Numbered from the stretch's first letter, positions 1 to 14,950 are shown. The stretch: DNA of 64,000 nt from Climacteris rufus (GCA_013398175.1 VZRZ01003917.1:1017397-1081396); one strand, 5' to 3'. Translations and numbers: made by a program. The notes: generated by a model from the letters alone, not told the origin.

Positions 1-3000
1 TGTTTATTGATAGTTTTTACAGTAATAAAAGAGATGCAGGGATGATCTGATGCGTTATGAAGACTCCTGATGATTTGATGTATTAGGAGGACTTGAGATT
101 ACCAATATTCAAAGAGACATTAATCAAAACTCTATGTTTCATCAAGCAAAGTTTCATACAGACTTCAATGAACTGGGATTTCCCCCTGAGTATTTGAAAT
201 CTGTGGACTCCTTCACATGAGAAGAAGTCACATGCCATTTATAATGTGGCCCAACAATGTTTCTGTGACAGATTTCAGATGGTACAACCCCTTCCAAGAG
301 TCACAGATCTGCTATCTGAAGTACAACACAAAATTGCTCAGTTGTGGAACTGACCCACATTCTATCCCATGCAAATACAAATTTGCTATTAATGTTGCAG
401 AATTGACCAGTTCACCATTTTGTTCCGAAGAGTCCCAATCAAAAGAAAGCTGACCTTGTACCCTCAGTCCCTTAGGAAGAACAGAAAGAACTTTGCTTCC
501 TACGCTATGGCAGCACATGTTCTTCCAAACCCTGAGAATAAGCCTCAGCCCCAGCCTTAACAGACCATCCTGAAGGGACAAAACAGTATTTGAGCTTTAA
601 GGGTGTTCATGAGAATTTAATCTGAGAGATGCAAACACTTCTCTGCCAGGCCTGGACAAGGATCAGAGCACTGAGTTGTGAGGAGCAATGTCATTTACTA
701 ACTGGTGAGCTGAGCTGTACTGCATTCCAGCTGATAAAATGGAAGTGAAGGCCAGTGCATCACTGCTGAACACAAGCCTCTCTAAGCTGCCCATTGCTTT
801 GTGTGAACACTGGTGCAACGAGCTAAGGTGTTTAATTAGTTCAGTCTTTGCACAGCCTTCTACATAAATTAACAGCCCAAGGCAATTTCAAATAATTTTC
901 AGGCTGTTATGTGAGCCATATTGAAGCTCCTATATACATATCTAAGGGAGAAATGAGGCAAAAACAAGACACCAAATATCATTGACATGAATAAATTATA
1001 CAGCTGCAAGGGAACTCTTCGTCTGAACAAGCCTGATGAACCTTCTATTGCATTTCCAGAATATTTTTACAGTTTTGTCTAATGAGCCTCCAAGAATGAA
1101 AAAGTGCAAACAATGCTGGCCTGGAAAAGCTAACCAGTTGAATGGAAACAAATATTTTTTCCCCTTCAAATTTTTTTTTCTTTTAGCATGAAAAAAAGAA
1201 GAAACATAGCAGCAGACTTACCAGCAGATTTCCAGAGAAGTTTTACCATCCTTCTCCTCGAACTGCTCAATGATTTAGGAAACCAGTAAAAAAACCGTGC
1301 TATCCTCCTGATGGTTTTGCTGAAGTCATTTCTTATTGCCATGGCAGAAAGGGCTCCACAGCTACCCCAGGAACAACAGGCACATGGATCCAGGCGGAGG
1401 GAGGAGAGCCCACGAACGGCCACGGCGAGTGCGCTCGCTGTGAGCTCAGCGTCAGCCAGCTCGTCTCAGGACCACCTGTTCGTCCTAAATCCCCTCCCTC
1501 TCCGTCACTCCGCTCGGAGCCCTCCAGACCTCCCTCTTTATTACAAGAAGCAGCTATATTAATAGATGCTTCAGCTAAAGAAAGAGCAATGTGTTTCCAA
1601 TGATGTTAAGACATGTTTTCTGCAGAAAGGCTTTGAAGGGCTCCTTTCTTCATCTCTAGCTACCTCTTCCAGGCTGTAAACAAATAAACACAAAAACTGA
1701 AAGGAACAAGTTCTCTTTCAAAATCCCTTGATTTAAATCAACAGGATTTTCCCTAGAGAGAGTGTTTCTCAAAGAACTTCTTCTGAAGGTTCTCAGTAGC
1801 ATATTTAACAGAGACTTCTACAGATACACAGGGTGTCCAAAATGCAACTTTGCTCTTAATGGATTTTAAGGCAAACATAAGAGTCAAATCATTCACTGCC
1901 ACAATTTAATTAAGAATTGAGCATCTATCAACATATCACTATCCAAAGAAATTAACAGCATCTCAGTACACAGACTATGCATGCTTCAAGCATGATACAT
2001 ATTAAATTGTAAATCCAGAGAAGCTATGAACTAATACAGCCTCCCTGCAATATTTATAATTAATTCTAGTATACACTTTGAAACAGCAAGACTACATAAC
2101 CATTTTCCAAGCTATGGTTTCCTGGACTACGTGTCCAGCTTCTCACATTTGATTTGAATTTTTTTCTTCTGCTAGATCTGAATGGCAGAAACCCCTGGAA
2201 AATCAAGACTAATGTCATTACAACACAAAGGGCCTTTTGTATCAACCTTTACACTAAAGAAAGTGAGGGCTTTGTTACACCAGCTATGTTCAGGGCACAC
2301 AGTTAATAACTCTTCTAAAATTCACAACGTATTTTTCTGCGCTAAAATATGTGAACTATTTAACTCCATTTTATACATCTGACGTTTTAAACATGCTGCT
2401 GCTTCTCATGACCAAGCTACTGGTTTTTGATTGCACTTCCTGTTGTCAATACGTCTCTGCAAAACAAATAAACATTTCCATTTATACTGTATCTGTCACA
2501 ATTCTTTAGCCAGTGTCAATGAAAAGAGCAGAAGTCAGGACTCAGGCTGCTGGATTTTGTCTCTTGTTTGAGCTCCACCCCGTCATACCAGAAGGAATTT
2601 AGTAGCAAAGTGACGGTTTTAGCACAAGTAGGAGGTCTGTCACCCAATTCAGAACAGGCATGGAGTAGAGTTAAAGGCCCAACAGCCAACTTGCTTCTCT
2701 CAGGAAATAGCACAGGTCTGAATGTGCATTGGCATCTGCCAAACACCAGATCAAACAATGACTTCTTTCGTGCTGAAATTTATACATATAAAACTTAATG
2801 GCAATCAAATTGGTATAAAAAAAACCCTGTACTATTTCAGACTATAAGTAAATATATAATAAATTGACCAGTTTCGTAATTTGTTAAAGAATCCATACAG
2901 ATATGTATGATCTTTAGCAGGATATGACGGGCACAGGAATTTTTTTTCTCTTAACAGAAAATGCTGATACAGTATTTTTGTTATACTGGTATTTTATGAG

Positions 3001-5810
3001 GCTTAAACCAAACATTCAGTAAAACATATTCAATTGTGACAATATAAGGGGAAAACTGGCTTTGCCAATGAGAATAACAAACCTGTGGAGGTTTAGACCT
3101 TACAATGTTTAGTTCCATACTGACGTTCCTTACTTACTATACCAAAAAAGTCAGTGGGATGAATCTGACAATTATGCTATGCAACAAACCAGATAATACA
3201 GATGAGAACACAGACCTGAATTCAAGCTAAATTAAACAGCACTGCTAGTTAGCTTTCCAGTAATTTCATGACTCCTCCATTACTTTACATTTTTAGGCCC
3301 TGGTTAGACTAATGAACAACAGCCTGTGCCCCACAGCTCAAGGACTGGGGGTGTGTGATGATGACAGGGGTTCCTCTCAAGCTGAACTGCTTGCTTTGGA
3401 ATATGAGCCAGTGTGCTCTGCGCAGGAAGGCACTGCTGTCAGCCTGTATCAGCTGGGCTCGGGGAAGTCCACAGAGCTCCTCCTAAGACAACTCTGATTC
3501 CTCACATGACACTGCTGCATTACTAAAGTTAAGAATTCACTGTATTAGAAAGGTACTGCACAGGGCTGCATGTGTACCTTTCAATCTACTCTGACATAGA
3601 GACAGTGCACAGAGATGCTTTCCAAGGAGGACAAAAGGACCTGAAATGTGAGCAGACTCACGCTCTTGATCCCTGCCTTCCTTTAAGGAAAAAAGCCATG
3701 TAAGGCTTTTTCCTGCAACAGACTTCAACCCCCAGGTCATACTCTGCTCATCTGAGCAGTGTCTGGAGGAGGGGAGGGAATGACTGCTGCCTGCATTGCT
3801 GTCCCACCTGCCTGGGAAGGGAGGTGAGCAGCTGTCCCCTCTGCTATGCAGGCAGCCTCTGACCTCCTACCTCCCCACACCAGTGCAAAGGTCAGGCCCC
3901 AGCAGGCCCCTCTGCAGGGCAGGAAGGGCACACACAGCTCCATGTGTGGTGCCCGTGGTGCATGGCAAGTCACCACCTTGGCACGACAGCCGGGCACACC
4001 ACACTGCTCTCAGCATCTGCCTCACAACCCACTTCCTACATGGAAACCTGTGCACACCAGCTGGAAAGCAAAGGGCTGCTCGTGAGACATCCAGCAGTTT
4101 AGACATGTCCCTGTCTACCCTAACCTAGAGAGCTCAACAGACCAGCTCTGAACAGAGGGGGATACACAGTGACCCATGGCTGCCTTGCTGCAGCCCTCCC
4201 ATGCCCACTCACAGAGCTGAGAGAACTAAAAATACCCCAAACAAACCTTCACTGCTATGTAAAATACTCTTAAATGATGAACTGTAAACAATCAGTGGTG
4301 TTTGAATAGAAATACTCTCTTGGAGTGTGCTGAGTTTATATATATTTTAAAGCAAATTCTTTGCTAACGTTTGTTAGAGCAACACAGCAGTGCTGGGATA
4401 CCATAAAAATGAACTCCAATAATGAGAGGAGCACAGACAGTGGCACCAGATGTGGGGCAGATGCAGAACTCTCTTCTCTGAAGCAGAAGAACATTTTTCC
4501 TCAGTCAGGACTTCTTGACATTTCCACTCCCCCCAGCTCTTAGGTAACAAATGGCTGGGAAGAGTAAAAGATTTCATTTGTTTTGACTTCTACTGGAACT
4601 TCTCCATCTAGTCTGGTTTCAGGAACAAAGATCCACACACACCTATTCACAGTAGGAACTGTGTAGCAAAAGCTAAGTGTTTTAAGGAATAGCTGCTTGT
4701 CTGCAGATTAGCAAATGTCCCTATTAACTGGGCTCAAAATGAGTTTTTGCTTTCTTTGTAGGCAATAATGTATTTGGAAAACGAGGTGGTGTCTTTCTAA
4801 CCTGTCACAGTGTGGGTATATGCCCCTATGCTTTATGCCACACCGACAGGCAGAGTTCAGTGTGGAGAAGGATTCACAAGCCAGCTTCACAAAGATAATT
4901 TCCATATCAATGGACCTTGAATTTCCACGGAAGAAGGAAGAGACATCCAGACCTCCGTGAACTGTTTTCCTTCTTTTGTTTATTTTTTTTTTCTTTGCCT
5001 GACAGAGACCTGACATGGACTACAAGATTTTAGCAATTCAGAACTGGGTTATGCAGAGAACACTGTATCCATGCACTGAAAGAATGGAATATATGAAACA
5101 TATTTACCTAGAAATTATAAACAAAAGATGCAACCTTCCTTAAACCCCATTCAGTTGTGTGTCAGAGTAAATTTTATCCAACTATCAAGAGAGGGGTCCT
5201 GCCTAACTAGTCCCTGGGCTTCAGCACTACTGCATTACCTTGACACTGCCCAGATACAGCATCACTGATTTCATATTAAAACATAATTTATAACATCATT
5301 ATGTGTGACAAAGCTATGCAGTTCCTAGGAAGCTTATAAAGGACAGAACTACTAAAAGAAAAGAAAAAAAATCTGCTGCATTTGGCCTTAGTTCAGCAAA
5401 ACTAGCACAATACTTCCAATTTCCAGCTCAGCTGTTCATCCCTCCCTAATCCAAATAAGAGGCTATATTTGTGAGCTTTCTAAAAAAACTTTTGATTCTC
5501 AGCAGCTGCACATACACAAAAAGAAAGGACTAAAAATTAAACAGTGATTGGCAACCTGCAACTTCCAAAACCTTGCCTCCTATTGAAAGGTAGAAATTGA
5601 AGAACTGTAATATTCAAACTGATGTGAAATACATCTCTTATCAGATTTAATGATCTATTAATGACAAAAGAGCATGGGAGAAGTGTTGAAAACCTTACAC
5701 AATGCACTATGGATGACAGTTATGCCAAGAGAAAAAAATACCACAAAAAGATCACATAGCACAAACCTTACTGCTCATGAAACTGCAACCCTACCAGACC
5801 TCTATCACAA
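1..5810. other. Gene-free stretch, nothing recognised
   Basis: Short open frames only, none with a recognisable domain or a convincing splice context. Possibly intergenic, or an intron of the unidentified gene at 14.4 kb. Confidence 0.5.
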
Positions 5811-6500
5811 AATCACAGAATCATAGAATGGCTGGGGTTGGAAAGGGCCTCAGTGATCATCTAGCTACAACATGTCTGCCACAGGTCCACTAAACCAGGT
5901 TGCTCAGAGCCCCATCAAGACTGGCCCTGAACACTTCCAGGGATGGGACATCCACAGGGTCACTGGGCAACCTCTTCCAGTGCCTCACCACCCTCACAGT
6001 AAAGAATTTCTTTCTAAAATCTAATTTAAACCTGTTCTCTTTCAGTCAAATGCCATTTCCCCTTGTCCTATCACTACAGACCCGTGTAAGAAGTCCCTCC
6101 CCAGCTGTCTTGTAGCCCCCTTTAGGTACTGGAAGGGGCTCTAAGGTCTTCCCAGAGCCTCTTCCAGGATGAACAATCCCAACTCTCTCAGCCTGTCTTC
6201 ATAGGAGCAGTGCTCCAGCCTCTGACCATCTTCATGGCCCTCCTCAGGACTCCAGCAGGTCCATGTCCTCCTTATGCTGGGGCCCCAGAGTTGGATGCAG
6301 CACTCCAGGTTGGGTCTCACAAGAGTGGAGCAGAGGGGCAGAGTCCCCTCCCTCGCCCTGCTGGCCACGCTGCTCTGGATGCAGCCCCGGATGTGGTTGG
6401 GTTTCTGTGCTGCAAGCTCACATTGCTGGGTCACATTGAGCTCCTCGTCAACCACCACCCCCAAGTGCTTCTCCTCTGGGCTCCACTCAATCCATGTTTT
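5811..6500 (-). mobile_element. CR1 LINE fragment, 3' end with tail of ORF2
   Basis: The left edge reads ATCACAGAATCATAGAATGG, the reverse complement of the CR1 3' terminus. Moving right, the minus strand runs back through the 3' part of the reverse transcriptase ORF (strings such as LRELGLF and the region around 6141-6464). It is 5' truncated near 6500 and the frame is decayed. It lies outside any recognised gene. Confidence 0.92.
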
Positions 6501-9500
6501 TTCCAGCCTCTATTTGTGCTTGGGATTGCTAGAAATTCCCATCTGACTTTTTTTTTTCCCTGATAAAAATGCCTCCAGTCCAGACATATTCCTATGATTA
6601 GAATGACTTTTTAAGTAAAACAGCACGAAATTTGGACAAAACTCATCCAAAATGGAGAGAAAGCAAATGAACATTTAACAAACATGAGCAGTTTCAATCC
6701 TTTTTCATGGGCCTATGGAAGTCTCTTTGCATGAGCAGGTAGTTGAGCTTCATCTAGTTGAATACAGATGTCTGCAGCTGAGCTGGTCATCTCAACACTT
6801 GCTCTGAGCAGCAGCAGGGGCAAGAAGCAGGTCCTGAGTCTTCTATGGCAGAGCACATTTTAAGTGGAAATTCCTGAGGTTTTTCAGCTATGCCATCTTT
6901 GCCAGGCATGGAGAACAGAAAGACTGAACCCAGAGCAGACAAACAACAACTGCAAGTCACGTTTCAAAACTCTGACACAAACACACAGAAGCAGTCTCCA
7001 AATACAGTGGGATTTTGGCTCATTTTCTTCAGGCTTTAAATGCTGTCTATTCAAAACAAAATATGTAACACAAATTCAGCCTATCAATCACATCTCAAGG
7101 TCCTCTGACATAACTGCTTCCTTCTTCTACAGGTTATCTGTAGGACAATAACTGGATTTCTCCCCTTAGGAGTAGGAAGGTTTCTTCTTAGCAATAGCTC
7201 CAGTGAAACACATCCTGGATTTTGAGGAAGAAAATCACAGTTCCAAAGCACATTTGTTCATGTCTGGTTAGTTCTTGTCTAACTCTGAAATACATACACT
7301 GTTACTAAATGTTTTCATGCATTTTTACATGAAAAATAATGTCTCTGTTTATTTCAGCAATATTTCTGTTTGATTCTGTTCAGTATCATCCATTGTAGTG
7401 TACAGTTGTTTCCTGTTTCATTTTGAATACTTCAACCTGTAAAACTTGTAGCAATTTGCTTTATGTTCTTTTCCAGATGCTGGGCATGTGCAGAGGCAGG
7501 CCGGATCAGCACAGTACTGTGAAGGAAGGGTGGGAGGGAGGGTGTTGCTGTGCTGGTGCAGCTGAGCTTTGGGAAGATAATGCTCTATTTCCTGGAGACT
7601 GATGCAACAGATACAACATGCTGCATGCCATTTCTAATGTAGTTTGGTTATAAGATTAACATATGTCTGTAGGTTTGTGCTTCAAAATTAAAGTTGAAAT
7701 TAAAGTATAAAAAGCCAAATAACAGATTCATGTTAATTTTAGCTTTGTAATAGATATTATACTAGTAGCAGCAAATTCAGGGAAATTATTGAACAGTCTT
7801 TAGGAAAACCAGTTTTGTTTGTAAACAGCTACACTTTAGAGTAAAGGAAAAACAAAACTTTAGGCTAAAACTGGAGAGAAGATACTGAGCTGCTTTGTAA
7901 CATAATTTGACACATTGGATTTGACTCAGTGCACGATAGACCAGCTTGCCTGTGGGCTTTGGGTGACTTTGTGCCAAAATTAGTAGACTTCTCAGTGAGA
8001 GCTTGCATGGAACTATCATTAAGAAAAAACAGATTGAGGCAGAAAAAGAGAAATACATGAAAAACACAAAAAGATAAATACATGATAAAACAACAAGTTT
8101 GTTCATCCTAATCTGGTCTGCTTAAAACCCGATAATTTTTTAGGGCAAGCAAGCTGTGACCATCCTTCTCTAGACCTCTGCTTTGCAATAGGAGTGCTTA
8201 CGTGCTATTTGCACTTGAGGTTAACAAGAGTGCACCTCATACATTTCTTCTTGTTCAGAAGAGTAGAACGTTTCTCACTTTAGCCATGGCAGGCACTAGA
8301 TAGTATGTGAATGTTTAGAACAGGAGTATAAGAGAAAAGTACACGAGAACACTTTCACTGTAGCCCTTCATATTTTCTTCCAAGCTCCTACACTCACTAT
8401 CAGGCTGTGACACCCAAGCTACTGTACACAATGAGCTAGTCCTTTATTGAGCAAAAGGAAGAAGGCATTCGTCAGTACTCAGTACAGTGTGGAGAAAACA
8501 GGCATATCTAGCAGCTCCTCAAGCCACCCCACCAGCACACTGCTGACCTGCATTTAACTGTTTGGATAAAAGAGGTCTTTCCAAAAAGGCTGGAGATTTC
8601 TGGTCAACACTACTTAACAGTAGAAGGAAGAGATGGCCACAGTCCCTGGGCAAGTGCTAAGCTCTAATGCTGGCTTGACCAGTGACCTCACAGGTAACCT
8701 TGAAAAAGCTAATCTATCAGTGCTTTTGTCTCTGTCTGCTTTGCTCACAGCATTTCAAAGTGGGGACTGCTTCTTCCTGTACAAGCACACTCTCTAGTAA
8801 GGACTTAAGAGTGGTCAACAGCACCTCCTGCTACTTGCAAAATCCCCTCGGTGTTAGTAATTTCACAAAAAAACCCCATAATCCAATATAACCTTCAGTT
8901 TTACCTTTTCCTCCAGTGTGTCAAAAGCAGATGCCAGCAATACGTATATAGCATGCAGGCACAACATAATTTAAAAGTTACCTGTATCATTACCTCCCAC
9001 AATGACCCAAACTCCTGGCCAAGCAGTGATAATCTGTTGAACTTTGAGCATGGTATAACTGTATAAAACAGGCATCAAGTCACAGGAAGCTCTCCAAACC
9101 TTTCCTCTGACGACATCAAATTTCTTCTTGGTTCCCCAAGGCCTCCTCAGCAAGCAGACCATCAGGAGTTATCACACTGGAGAGTCATGGCAACAATTTT
9201 ATTACTAAGATCTTTGCTTTTCTAAACACATCATTGCTTTGATGTTTTATTACACATCTTGAGTACATCCAAGGTGAGGAACACTGCTTGCAGAAACACC
9301 TGTTTCATCACTTTTTCATTAGCAGACCCTTTTCTACTCTTGTATCACCTCTCAAATACCGGTTTGTTCGAAACCAAGCCTTATGGCATCTGAGGTCCTG
9401 AAGAACACCGTAATTAATAATTAACCATTTATTAATGAGATGGTGAAAACAAGAACAAAGAAAGATGCTCAGAAACAGGTGAAAGCTTCTACATGGGACA

Positions 9501-12500
9501 ATGTACAGCTTAGGGGTGGAAGATGGGACTCACACAGGAAAAGAAGCATCAGAGGCCTAGAAAACAGGATCCACAGTGAGCGAGGAACTCAGTGAGGAGT
9601 TACTGCTCTCTGCAAACAGCAGGGGAAAGAGCTCAGCTTTTCAGCAGTGAGAACCTTGCTGTGGCTACAAAGACCCGAGGAATGCCCCTTGAGGCAGAGA
9701 GGCACTGAGGAAGACAAAAAACATTACTCTTGAAGAGCCAGCTCCACTAAAGCTGCTGTTTCTTTCCATTTCCGCACCTCTGCCTTTCACTCTGCACTGG
9801 GCCCAGTCCAGTGCCTGCTGCAGGACACAGTACCTGCTGCACTGCACCAGGACTAATTTTTTTCCAGCTCTACCAGCCCTGCAAGCTCCAGCAAAGACCC
9901 CACTGGGGCAGCAGACCACCCACCCTCCTTCAAATCCAACAAGGAGGAAAACAGAGCTGAGCTCTGAGCTGAGCTCCACCAGCACAACCTCCTGTTGCCT
10001 TCTGCTGCTCCAGCCTCTAAGGACTCTGACAAAATGTGGTAATTTTGGATTTAAAAGAAAATATAAAGCCCTGGGGGAACTGTGCACCATTAAGCAAATC
10101 TCTGCAGAAAGAATGGGAAAGGGAAGCAGAATCCCACCACTGTTATTTCTAATCTGACCCCTAGTCCTCACTCGACAGATAAAATTTTAAGAGGTTCCTT
10201 CAACTCTGAACAGCTTTGGTAATTCAAGTTGTAACTCTTGTAGTTTTAGCAACTTAACCCCCTCATCACAGCAATTAAATATGAATGTACTCCCATTGCA
10301 GAGATAGTAGACAATGTCTATTCTCTTACTTAAAAACAATCAAAAATATGTTACAGAAATTTGATGGTCAAAAAAATATCCTTCTGAAGGAAAAAACCCA
10401 CCAATCCCTGTGTTTGCTCCTTTCCTCCATATTTTACTCTCTGTAGGGGATTCTATTTCTTTGCCATTTCTGACAAATAGTAGGCATTTAGCTAATAGAC
10501 CCTAATATTGCTAAGGTTTTTGTTCTGAACTTTGTTTTCACAGACATTTAAAAATTCCTGTAGTAGGAGAGCTATACTACATATTAAAACATAACACCTC
10601 TGTTCTTCAACTACACTAAAGCAGGAGTCAGCTACTGAGTATTTAGAGCACATGTTAGAAATTGAACAAGGCTCCCACCAAAATACCCATTTCAGCAGAG
10701 AAAAAACAAAGAGCAGGCTCTGACAGGCACTGACACTGAGCAATACACTTCATAAGGAATGCTTGCTCAAAAAAACAAAGTCTGAAAAATGGGTAAAAAA
10801 AAAGGTGTAGAGAATTCCCAACCATGTCCCATCACTAAACACAGGAAAGAAACAATCTGGGTTTCAAGGTACCTCTGAAGACCATCTGCTTAAATATCCT
10901 TATAAAGTTTGAAGTGAAAGTCATGTAGGACCAGTAATTTCTCAATATTCTCTTAAGTGAAGAACCAAACTTCTGAAAAGGTTTCATTTTTCGTCAAGTT
11001 CAATGAAAAAGTGTAAAATGCAAGGTAAAGGAAAAGTTGCAGAAATTAACCAGGAAGTCCAGAGCAAGTAGTCCACAAAGTAATTCCTTCCACACTCCCA
11101 CCACCTGTGTACACCCAGTCTGTTCACCAGACTATGGGGACAGTAAAACTGCTCAGAAACTGTGTTTCATAGCCTGGCAGTATAGGCTTCCATCCTAAAC
11201 CATGAGAAATTCCTCATTTTTCAAATGCCAAATGACATGTTGATACAATGCAACAACCTCTTACACATTACATAATGTTACACACAATCACTATGATGTA
11301 AGATACTGAGAATTTTCACTCCAGACACCTTCATATTGAAAGAAAAACAGAATGCTAGAAAACAAAACCCACTCTTTACTATACACCATTCTTTTATACA
11401 AACTGTAATAATCCCAACTGCTTCTGTTTCAAATTATTTGGGCAGTCAGGCCAGGCAATGGAATTCTGCAGCTGCACCAGGTTTTTACCCCTAATAATAG
11501 AGGTGAAAAGGTAAACAGCAGAGCAAACCTGGACTGCTAAACCAATTAAGCCTCTCTTGAAAAGGAATCCAAAACAACAGCAAGGAGTCAGATACTACAC
11601 ACTATCTTTTTCAGAGGTATTTCATTACACTTGGCTTTCTTCCTGGGCTGGGGTCCAGATATACCAGCACTACCTTTCTTCTTTTCAAAAAATAAGTTGC
11701 CTGAATAATGTGCACCTTGTGCACTGCATTGAAACAGATAATCATTAGTCTCCTTGACTTTTTTTTCTGTTCTGATCTCTCTTCCCTGAATTAAATGAAG
11801 CATTTTTTTCAATATTTATCAGAAGCCTGAAAACAAACTTGTGAGTTACAAACAAAAATCTCACAAATGGCAGAAATCTCACAAATGGCAGAAAGAGCTG
11901 CCCATCCCAGTAGTTCAGGGATTTCACCTCACTTGATGATGTGCACCAAGGAGTGGACAAAAACCATAAGATGAGCACAGACCCACTGAAAAATGGTAAG
12001 AGTAAAGTCTAGCCTCTACTGAAAAACAGCTCGGGAATTTTTCCTATCACTGTGGGGAAGGCAGGACAGAGATACTCAAAGAAATCCTCATTCCCATAAA
12101 GAAGTCACAGATCTTTTCTTTTAGAAAAAAGTCTGTATCTAAATGCTTTAAAATTACTCCTTCAATGTGCCCTTTGACTGCTTTCCTATCCCAGAAGAAA
12201 TTTCTCATGCCTTTTAATTCGTCACCACATTCACCACGTCTGACTTTGATCATGTCTGATGGCAATGATCTAGTGAGAATTGACTTCAACCAATATTCAG
12301 AGAGGGTAATTTAAATAAATAAAATATTTATGCCTTTGTGACTCAGAACCATAACAATTTAGTACATAGCTCCCTCTTTGTTGGCAATGGCCCCTCTGGA
12401 AGATGATGTTGTGTTTTGCTTTCCAGATGACATAAAATGAACTTCTCTAGCACTTGTGGCTTCTGGAAAAAACAGGGTTACTTGGGAACCTTTCAGCACT

Positions 12501-14149
12501 GTCACACTTTTCCAGGCAGATTAAAATCTTCTCAAGGTTGTAACCTCTGTTGTAATCTCTGCTTCGCAAGGGTACCCAGAGGAGACCACGGCATTTTCAT
12601 GGAGGCTACCACAGATGCCACAAATTTATCTGTAGTCCAGGATGTACCCAACTCAGCTTTCAAGGCCAGTTTAGACACACTTCAGATGTTGAGCACAGCT
12701 GTGTCTGCTGTCTTCCCAAAGCAGGGGACATCCTTCTCTCCTCTATTTGCTTAGTCACAGAAGAGCCTGTGACTATGGGCTGTGATTGATGTCTGCCCAG
12801 AGTGGATTTGGCAGCTCTGAGCCAGGAGGGCAGCCAGTCACACGCTCCTTCAGGTCTCTGAGCTGTCCTGACCCAGTCCCTACTTCACTGCCCTCAGCCA
12901 ATTTATCAGTCAGATCTGTTCATCAGTCTGGCTCGCTGGCTGTGCCTGCCAAGTGGGCAAGAACAGAGGTTCTCACAGCAATCCTTGCAAGCTTTAGCTA
13001 GTGTTTCCTTTCATCTCCATAGCACTTTACAGCTTCTAAATATTATATCAATGCTAGTCATAAAAGTTGAATGTTTCCTCTGCTACTTAAACAGCAATTT
13101 AAGAGAGCAGCTTGAAGTACTATGCCTCATAAAAATGGAGCTTGTCGTGGAGGAGAAAGAAAAACACTGTAAGCTGTAATCGTTCTGAGAAAATATTGCT
13201 GGAAGATACATAATCCAGTGTGACACTTGAAGTTCTTGTCATGAAGCATTTGATCATAAAAGAAAAAATATTATTTCTAAGGTCTATTTTCACATCAGTG
13301 CGCTACACATCCTGTCAGAACAAACACTGCACTAATGCAAATGATAAATAAAAAGTATTTTATTTCCACAGCCAAAGTATTTCCATTCCAAGAGTAACTG
13401 TAAAAATAGAGCTACTGAAAGTGAGTGTAACTGTGAGAACACTGTGCCATAACATAAATTATATATATCAGCAGAGGACAGTATGAGGTTATTACATCTC
13501 CTTAAAACAGGAAAAAAAAAAAAAAAAGCAAAAGATTGACCTTTCTTTGCCACCTTGTGTTTCAAATATCAGCTGTTGAACAAAGGCTCAGTGATGTAAA
13601 TCAAAAGCAAACCACACACCTTAACATGTCACAGCACTAGGGATAGCACTAGTGTCCTAGAAAGTGCAGCAGCACTGCAGCCGTGGGTGAGGAACAGCCA
13701 GCAAAGTCAACACGCCCATGGAGTTCTATGCTGAAATCACCCTCGAGGTTACCATGAAGCCACAACGTGGCCAAAGCCTTTTCAATCAGTCAAGGGATGG
13801 CAAAAGAGGGCTTTTCACCAGCACTAGATTATGTATGTTCTCCTACTGTAAAGGACAGGAGCTAGGAGGTGAACGAAATCACTGTATTTTAGGGTATGGC
13901 AGTGGTAACAAAAGGGCTGGAAAAGAGGAAAGTTACTTTCTGTGTAGGAAAAGGAAAACGCACCATTGTCTACTACGAATCAGAGCCCAGAGAGCGAAAG
14001 GACACGTATGCGGTGTGTGCATGGGGCGTGCCACACCACAACACGGCTTTGCCTTGGGCTTGACCCTGACGGCCAAGGAGCAGAGCAGCGCACACGGCTT
14101 CTGGCAGGGGTGGGAGCGCACGGGAACCCCTCAGAGCAGCACTCCCCGC
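6501..14149. other. Gene-free stretch, nothing recognised
   Basis: No protein family, RNA gene or known repeat recognised except the 18-bp tandem at 11856. The longest open frame (168 codons, minus, 9665-10171) has no domain I recognise and is Ser/Leu/Gly-biased as expected by chance. Confidence 0.5.
11856..11891. repeat. Perfect 18-bp tandem duplication
   Basis: Two adjacent exact copies of AAATCTCACAAATGGCAG in otherwise unremarkable intergenic sequence. Confidence 0.9.
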
Positions 14150-14950
14150 ACCCCGTAACACGCGTTACCCTCCTGGCGGGTGGAGACGGAGCACTTTGAC
14201 CTGGATGACACCGCATCCATCCCCCACGCCAGGCCGCTGTCCCGGCCGTTCGGCTCCGGCCCGGCAGCCGTCGCGCTCCGACGCTTCACATGGCGCCACC
14301 CTCCCTCCCCGTCGGGGCTGCGCGGGGAACGCGTTTCCTCTCGCGCATCCGGAGACGCCCGAGCTGGCCCCGCGCCCCTGGGTTCTGTGAGGGTCNNNNN
14401 NNNNNNNNNNNNNNNNNNNNNNNNNNNNNNNNNNNNNNNNNNNNNNNNNNNNNNNNNNNNNNNNNNNNNNNNNNNNNNNNNNNNNNNNNNNNNNNNNNNN
14501 NNNNNNNNNNNNNNNNNNNNNNNNNNNNNNNNNNNNNNNNNNNNNNNNNNNNNNNNNNNNNNNNNNNNNNNNNNNNNNNNNNNNNNNNNNNNNNNNNNNN
14601 NNNNNNNNNNNNNNNNNNNNNNNNNNNNNNNNNNNNNNNNNNNNNNNNNNNNNNNNNNNNNNNNNNNNNNNNNNNNNNNNNNNNNNNNNNNNNNNNNNNN
14701 NNNNNNNNNNNNNNNNNNNNNNNNNNNNNNNNNNNNNNNNNNNNNNNNNNNGCCCGCCTCACGCACACGACACCCGCGGGCCAGGGGAGCGGGGAGGCGG
14801 CGGGGGAAGGAGGCGCCGCACCGCGTCCGCGTCCCCCCCGAGCCGGCGGCCGCCGCGTCGCTTCCCGAGTCCTCTCGCCGCTCTGCCGGCCCCGCTCCGG
14901 GATAAACGCATTCGGCATAAACGCACTCGGGGATGCTGAAGCAGCCCCTG
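14150..14950. promoter_or_regulatory. CpG island of an unidentified transcript
   Basis: CpG-dense sequence flanks an assembly gap (for example 14215-14395 and 14752-14935). It has the look of a housekeeping promoter. In mammals the next gene past TBK1 on the same strand is RASSF3, so a RASSF3 promoter firing leftwards is possible. However, no RASSF3 exon is recognisable in the visible flanks, and in human the two genes are about 100 kb apart as I recall. Direction and gene are therefore unassigned. Confidence 0.5.
14396..14751. other. Assembly gap (356 N) in CpG island
   Basis: Run of N inside the CpG island. Open frames across it are artefacts. A first exon could be hidden here. Confidence 1.

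Noticed and set aside
6141..6563. Open frames on both strands of 107-117 codons
   Set aside because: The minus frame is the decayed end of CR1 ORF2 and the plus frames are its shadows; not host genes.
8971..9162. Minus-strand frame resembling a folded-domain exon (WGTKKKFDVV, VYSYTM-like strings)
   Set aside because: I could not match it to any family, and no flanking exon is visible; treated as chance.
9665..10171. 168-codon minus-strand frame
   Set aside because: No recognisable domain, no splice or start context; length is not exceptional in 64 kb.
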